A stretch of 64,000 nucleotides of DNA from Sequoia sempervirens (Eukaryota; Streptophyta; Pinopsida; Cupressales; Cupressaceae): positions 152,755,797 to 152,819,796 of the forward strand of contig VDFB02047230.1 of the NCBI GenBank assembly GCA_007258455.2. The letters run 5' to 3'. Positions 58,132-64,000 of this stretch are shown piece after piece (position 1 is the first letter of the stretch; each line of letters begins with the position of its first letter). The translations under genes and the position numbers were made by a program. Below the pieces are notes generated by a model. It did no database searches. It saw only the letters and a list, made by a program, of their open reading frames with translations, and had not been told where the DNA came from.

Positions 58132-61053
58132 ATGTCTACCACTCTCATAGTTGAAGTCAAAGATAGGCTACACCCTAAGTTAAAATGACATCCATATAAA
58201 TCAGTAGACATTAATCCCTTAGGAGAATTTTATTCTATGTTGTATGGTGCTCTACACATCAAAGATATTAGGGCATATGTGCATGCAAACATTGAAGAAT
58301 TGGGTAGTGTGCAAATATTGGAATTATATTCTAATCACATAGTGCAAGAAGATTTTTCTGTGAAACCTAAATTCAAAACCCTAGTGGATAATAAATTTTT
58401 GCAATTCATGAAGTTTCCCATATTTAAGGAGGATGAGCGGGTTCGATACATTCTAAGCAAAGTGCATGATGAATTTATGTGGCTAGATACACTATTGAAA
58501 ATTACCAAGGAAGCTATTTGTGCAGTTACAGGCTTAAATTCTTTTGGCAGACTTCCAGTATTAAAGTCGATAAAGAATGATGATGTCACTAAAGTGACTA
58601 GCTCGCATTGGGATAGAAGGGAAATGACTATAAGTCATATTTCTGAGCTTGATGTAATATTTGCATCCATGATCATAGGGTATAAGATTTACCATTTGAG
58701 CTAGGAAAATTTTGTGTCTGGCACTACTATTTATGCAGCATATGAGATGATAAAACAAAATGTGGATTATGATCTATGTGAAGTACTCAGAGGGAAACTC
58801 TTGGAGAATCTAACAAAAATCAAGGACAAAAAGAATGTGTTCAAGTTCAAAAACTTGTTAATCTACCTATACTTTTACTTCTCAGGTGAGGTATCAGGAA
58901 TTGGAAAAGTTCAATGGAGAAATGATGTTCTGGTAGCAGTAAAAATTTGGGACATGCTATGTAGTCTTGGTGACTGGGTGACCAGCAACACAATTCTATG
59001 GGGTAATTTCAAAAACTTTCAAAAATAGATGTAGGTCAAAGAGAGGATCCCTGAAGCTATAGTGGAGCAGTATAAATATTCTATATGCTTCATGGTAGAC
59101 ATTGATCAATGTCACATGGAAGAGGTTGATCCAAGAACAGTTTGGATCATGCCTATGGGCTATAAAGTGGATGAAAATATACTAAGGATGTATGTAGAAC
59201 ATCTACTGAATTCTCCACTGGATCCTAATGAAGAAAGGTGTGGCAGCCTTCAAGTACATTCAAAATTGTGGAATTCTATGTCAATAATCAAAAGGGTAAG
59301 AAAGGAAACATAAATTCTTGCAAAGCGAATGGGTCTTCCAGTTGAAAATTTGAAAGAAATCAAAAGGAAAAGAGATGAAGTTGAAATAGAAAAGGAGAAG
59401 AAAAAGGAAACAACAATTGGTCCAGGAAGATCTACTCCTAACACCAAAACAACTAGGAGTTCCCCTGCAACTCAGCCAAACAAGGCCAAAGCCTCCAATA
59501 GAAGAAAGAAAAACAAAATCTCAAGGACCTATAAAGCTACATCCACAGATGAAGAAGAAGAGACATACTCAGAAGAAACAGTAAGATAATTGAAGGCTAC
59601 TAGGACCCATGCAGTCAAGCTGAACAAAAGGAAGCCTTTTGACAAAAGTGAAGAAGCCCAAAAGAAGCCCAAAACTGAAAAACTAAGCATGTCAGTGGAG
59701 GAAGTTGAAAATGCAGTAGTAGTTGATGGTAATCTCAATCCACTCTATAATCTATATGAGCTCTTTGATGATTCTGTTAAGAAGACTCTCGAGGAAGCTA
59801 TAGTTAAGAATTTGAATGTTTTCAATAAAACTCTAGTTGAAATCATGTCTAGCTTTCCCACAAGCCTATACAATTATTTGGAATCAAGAAGGGTTAGTAC
59901 CAGAATAAAGGAAGAAAACATGAGGAAAAGAGTTCTTGCTGACTTGTCCACAAAAATGGGAATTGAAGAAATGGATCTACTTCTTCTAAAAGTTAAAAAG
60001 GAATTCAGAACCAAGTCAAGAATAAATAAACTCATGATTGGTGACACTGATGTTGTTATGAGTGAGACTAAGACAATTCTAGAAGAGTTCTTGTGAAAAG
60101 AGAAGGTAAGTATTGAGGAAGTCAATATTGAACAGGCTCAAATTCATGAGGAAGTGAATGTGGAAGTGAATAATTTAGAAGGAAATGAAAATGAGGAGAA
60201 TATGAACATATATGATCCTCCAATATTTGAAGATATTCTAACTTCTCCCAATGTTGAAACCACTGAGACACTCGTTGTGACTAAAGTCCAAAGTGAGGAG
60301 ATTGTTGAAGAGAAAGAAGTATCTAGTGAAGAAAAAGTATTCCCAAAAGTGATTCAGGAAGCTCAATCTAAGATTGACAAGGGAAAGAATCAAGAAATTA
60401 GTCCAAAAAGGGTAACAGAATCTCTATTGGAGCATGAGGTAGAATCAAATTTTGAGTTTTATGAGAGTTCAATCAACTTATCCACCTTATCTCCAATCTA
60501 GATGCTGAAAGTTACCAAAATGGCTCAAGATAAACCCAATGAGAAAATATTGAAATCTCACATTGAAGATAGTGAGCTATTGAAACTCGCTTCTGGAGTT
60601 TTTTAGAAATTGATGCCTACCCATATTATGGATCCATCTAGATCCTCCTCTAGTGAGTTGAAAATATTAAAAAGCTCTATAGATTTTCATTTCAAGTATT
60701 TTGAGGTTTTAGCTTGGATTCAAGTACAAAAGGAATTTAAGGAGGAAAGAATTGGAAGCCTAATCAAATTAATTTCCAAGGACAAGAATCTGCTAGCAAC
60801 TTGCATACAAAATATCCAAGGTGCTATAATTGAAGGAGGAAATGTGTACAAATCCTACATAATCTTGTCAAAAATTACTGAGGAAAATGAGAAAAAGATC
60901 AAATATATTGAACAATAGTTGGCTATTATTTCCAACACATTTGATCCTTTGATTAGTAGTGTGTGTTATCAGGATAGTTAGGTAATATATTTTCTTGACC
61001 AATTAAAGACTCTAAAGTTTTAAAATGAAATGGTTATTAGCAGAGTAAGTTAA
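58132..61053 (+). pseudogene. Element H ORF2, unrecognised ~970-codon frame
   Basis: From ATG 58132 a single frame runs to 61053 without a frameshift, interrupted only by about a dozen stops (for example 58702, 59026, 59311, 59587, 60094, 60499, 60604, 60916), mostly explainable by C-to-T change. N-terminal half: globular, with INPLGEFYSMLYGALHIKDI, MWLDTLLKITKEAICAV, SGTTIYAAYEMIKQNVDYDL, LIYLYFYFSGEVSGIGKVQW. Middle: basic, KRKRDEVEIEKEKKKE. C-terminal: acidic and coiled-coil-like (60100-60500), then helical. No RT, IN, PR or RNase H motif. Related to ORF2 of J. Confidence 0.75.
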
Positions 61054-61480
61054 CTTAGGGGGTTGATAAGTCCAAAAATTGAGATGATGGTGAATGCTCT
61101 GAAAGAAAAAAAAGTATTGTGATCACTCCTGATCCTATAAGTTTGGAAGTTGCAGAAACCTTGTCTTATCTTCTCTATGGCCCTATTACAATTTTGGAGA
61201 GTTTGAGGAGTATCTTTGATTCAAACTTAGGAGGACTGAAGATTGTCTTTGTAGACATCTTCAAATTTTTGTAATTCTTCATATATACTTGTACAAATTT
61301 TGCAATTTTTATTTTCCCAATTTTGTCATTGATGTCAAAGGGGAAGAGTGTGATGTGAATAATGAATTAATATTCTTAGGGGGAGTAATATTTTTCAGTG
61401 GTGCAATAATTTGTATTTTGGTAGTATGCTTATCAGTTTCCACACTTAGTCATTTTTCACTAAGTGTTGCCATTAATGCC

Positions 61481-61492
61481 AAAGGGGGAGAT
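61481..61492 (+). other. Element H polypurine tract
   Basis: AAAGGGGGAGAT directly before the LTR tip TGTTGGCATC; preceded by GCCATTAATGCC as in SIRE/Tork-type copia elements. Confidence 0.88.
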
Positions 61493-62586
61493 TGTTGGCA
61501 TCTGGTTTAAGTGGACATGGTTTTTGGCTTCTAGTGTTCTCATTTTGGTCCACAGTTATGCATTCAATCATCCAACAAATAAAATGCAAAAACTATGTTA
61601 CTGGCAGTGTACTCATGGAACAAGGTATCTGGTCCGATAGTTTCACTAGATCATCATTTTGTGTTGTGGATCACTGAAATTGTTTGTTAAGCATATGGAG
61701 CATCTTATCATTGAATCTCATAATGTTTATTTTGTGGCCCTAAGGTTTTATAGGTCTAGTAGGACATTTTTTATCTATTTGCTTAATAGAGTTGACTTAG
61801 TGTAAATGGCATGTAGCAGATGTATAAAGTCAAATTATTTTAATTATCTTCAAGTTCAAATGTTTAATTATTGGTCATAGCTATTGTGTAGTTGACTTTT
61901 TTGGATACGTGTCAAAATTATTTATGTTTTGGTTCGACAAGTTGCAAATATTATTAAGTTTTGTTGAGCCAACCTGTGGCAATTAATTCTTGGTGAGCGA
62001 ATATATTTAGATGATCAGTCACATGATTTGGATGGATGAAGAAGTTGTGCATGTGTGTGTTGTGAAATTATAAGGTGTATTTGAGCGATATCATGCACAA
62101 TTTCACTTGCACATAAAGATTTTTTGTGTGATTTTGAGAAGAACAAAGAAGAAGTTCAATATCAATCTTTAGGAAAAAAGTTTGACATTAGAGCTAAACC
62201 GGAACTGCAATCATGCATTGGTAGATGCTATCTATTCAATTCATTTTCTTTTGGATCAATTCCAAACTACTATAATGGTAGTGAGCCCCCATCTTTTGAT
62301 TAGTGAGCTCTAGGAAGTGAGCCTGAATGCAAGTGCATTCCTATTTTGTAATACTTCTTTTGAGTATACTCAGAACTTATTGTGGATTGGCCATCCACCA
62401 TGGTTTTTCCCTTTATAGGGTTTCCACGTTAAAAAATCCTTGTTTTATGGTTGTGTGGTTTCTTGTTTTATATTTCTGCATATTAATTTTGATTAAATGT
62501 GTTGAGTGGAATAGAGATAAGGATAAAAGAATTAATTTTTGCATAACACTGATTCACCCCCCTCTCAGTGTTGCTTGTTTCCAACA
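61493..62586 (+). repeat. Element H 3' LTR
   Basis: TGTTGGCATCTGG...TTTCCAACA followed by tcatt. It carries TATAGGGTTTCCACG and GATTCACCCCCCTCTCAG near its end. Confidence 0.9.
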
Positions 62587-62591
62587 TCATT

Positions 62592-63720
62592 GAAATTTTT
62601 AGGCTCAATCTTGGAAATCAGGCAATACTCTTCTGTAATCCTTCTTCTATTCTACACACCTTTATTCTTGTCTCCTATAATTTTATTTTCAAAATGATTC
62701 AATCTCACATACCTCAAAGTTTTAGAATTCACTCGCACTTCTAGTTCTTCTATTCTTCTTCACTTCCATTTATCACTCCTTCTTGACTTTCTTGATTTAT
62801 AGGAATGATTTGAGCTTGATTATGTGTTTGATTATTCTTCCCTTTGTTTGTACTAACTTCTTGATCATTTGAATCATATCCACAATATCTAGATGATCTA
62901 TCAAAATCCTCATCAACTCTGACATTTGCACTTTCAACCATTTTTCTTAATATTATGTTATAGCACCAGTAAGCCTTGATCTTGGTAGAGTAATCTAGAA
63001 ATATTCTATCATCACTCCTTGCATCAAAATTTCCTATGTCAGGCTCATATCTCTTAATGTAGCATTTTCTTCCAAAATTTTTGAAATATTTAACAGTAGG
63101 TTTATAACCAAACCATAGCTCAAAAGGAGTCTCACCAGAAATACCATTAACATTTACCTGATTTAAAGTGTACACAACAATGTTTACAACTTCTCTCCAA
63201 TAGATGTGAGACACATTTCCTTCAATCATCGTTGTTCTAACAAAATCCATAATTGTTTTGTTCTTTCTCTCGACAACTACATTCTATTGAGGGGTTCGGG
63301 GATCAAAAAATTGTCTCTTGATTCCATGCTCTTCACAAAAGGAATCGAATTCCCTGGAGGTGAACTCACCACCTCTATCTGACCTTGGGCATTTAATCTT
63401 TAGACCTTTCTCATTCTCTGCCATAGCTTTGAAACTTTTGAACTTCTCTAATGCTTCACATTTTTCTTTTAATAAAGCAACCCATATCATCATGGAGTAA
63501 TCATCAATAAGCAGCATAAAATACCTTTCTCCTTGTAGACTTTTGATTCTGGAGGGACCACATAGATCAGTTTGCACTAGCTCCAGTACTCCATTAGAAT
63601 GATGCTTTTTACTCTAAAAAGAGACTCTAGTCTGTTTACCCATCTAGCATTCCTTGCATATTGTATTATCAGGTTTTACTAGCTTAGGTAGATCACTTAC
63701 TACTTAAATGGAACTTACCT
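62592..63720 (-). pseudogene. Element I pre-integrase, integrase and IN-RT linker
   Basis: Minus strand from 63720: VVSDLPKLVKPDNTICKECW and MGKQTR (the pre-integrase end), VQTDLCGPSRIKSLQGERYF (first D), KCPRSDRGGEFTSREFDSFC (second D), PRTPQ then VVVERKNKTIMDFVR (E, after a TAG stop). SGETPFELWFGYKPTVKYFK and RIFLDYSTKIKAYWCYN follow, then an acidic linker down to the H insertion. The catalytic triad is complete. The two open stretches 63577-63284 and 63250-62750 are in one frame. Confidence 0.88.
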
Positions 63721-64000
63721 TGACAATGTTATCAAAATTCACATGACACAACCTCTATTTTATTGCAAGAGAAACATTTAATAGGAAATTTTCCTTTATA
63801 CTTACCTTGTCCTCTGCCTTCTTTCTTCACAATCAATGCTTCCATTTCTTCAACCTCTCTTTCTTCTTCTTCAAGTTGTTTCATGTCTTCCTCATATTTG
63901 AATTTATTTCTAGAAATTTCTCTCGAATCATATATTTTCATGTTTCTTCCAGATATAGAAGCCTTAAACGCAAATTCAATCTTAGGTGCAGAATCACCAA
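63721..64000 (-). pseudogene. Element I gag end with broken zinc knuckle
   Basis: EEDMKQLEEEEREVEEMEAL, GRGQGKYKGKFPIKCFSC: the acidic coiled segment and basic stretch before the copia knuckle. After CFSCNKI the sequence no longer gives H-x4-C and passes within about 50 bp into the pre-integrase block. The knuckle end and the whole protease are deleted. The rest of gag lies outside the window. Confidence 0.75.

Larger units (their letters stand above)
55349..62586 (+). mobile_element. Element H: complete pol-less copia-type element with ORF2
   Basis: LTRs 55349-56451 and 61493-62586; perfect target duplication tcatt (55344-55348, 62587-62591). PBS and PPT are in place. The 5-kb interior holds the gag C-terminus with four zinc-knuckle positions and a ~970-codon ORF2. 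No RT, RNase H, protease or integrase is seen. It must have been mobilised in trans; the surrounding element I, with matching LTR tips and PPT, is a candidate type of helper. Confidence 0.88.
52255..64000 (-). mobile_element. Element I: Ty1/copia retrotransposon, split by H
   Basis: 3' LTR 52255-53478, then RNase H, RT (to 55348), element H, integrase, and gag end to the window edge. The frame PKNFNEASNDEYWMEAM runs straight across the H insertion when tcatt is counted once. The 5' LTR and most of gag lie outside the window. The protease region is missing. Confidence 0.85.

Noticed and set aside
1..64000. Search for tRNA, rRNA, intact host exons or organelle-derived DNA
   Set aside because: None recognised by eye; a covariance-model scan and a protein search would be needed to exclude small or diverged ones.

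Overview
The window looks like repeat-dominated nuclear DNA of a seed plant, most likely a large-genome gymnosperm such as a conifer. The evidence is AT-rich sequence filled with old, decayed, deeply nested LTR retrotransposons of plant Ty1/copia and Ty3/gypsy types. There is no recognisable host gene, rRNA, tRNA or CRISPR array. Nearly every coding stretch is a pseudogene with in-frame stops. The species assignment is inference.

Left two thirds (1-46600): a nest up to six levels deep. A minus-strand Tat-like gypsy element G (36357-~46600) holds a non-autonomous element J (36907-40236) and a plus-strand element F (34474-36356 is its right part). F was hit by a minus-strand copia element E (left of the window to 34473). 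E was split twice. Element C (2069-16593, minus) sits in its integrase with target duplication acaac/ataat. Element A (17418-32583, plus) sits between protease and integrase with duplication attg. C carries a complete chromovirus D (2684-8999, plus, duplication gataa) in one LTR. A carries element B (19182-27223, plus, duplication cagag/cggag) in its 5' LTR. B holds an ORF1-only LINE (19839-~21925) and a MITE (24446-25211). The copia E reading frame continues correctly across both insertions when each target duplication is counted once.

Middle (46600-52254): a long decayed minus-strand coding relic (K) of unrecognised family, a leader rich in degenerate GAGAAAATTCTC motifs, and a ~350-bp tandem repeat of three decayed copies.

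Right end (52255-64000): a minus-strand copia element I with pol but a deleted protease region, interrupted in frame by the complete 7.2-kb element H (55349-62586, duplication tcatt). H has no pol. It encodes the C-terminal part of a copia-type gag (coiled coil plus four zinc-knuckle positions) and one ~970-codon unrecognised frame, ORF2. J carries a related ORF2. H, I and J share LTR tips and polypurine tracts, so a copia element like I could have mobilised H and J.

Main points of interest: the pol-less ORF2 elements H and J; the PR-(archaeal-type RNase H)-RT-RNase H-IN domain order in G; the ORF1-only LINE; the 4-bp-duplication MITE; and the six-level nest.
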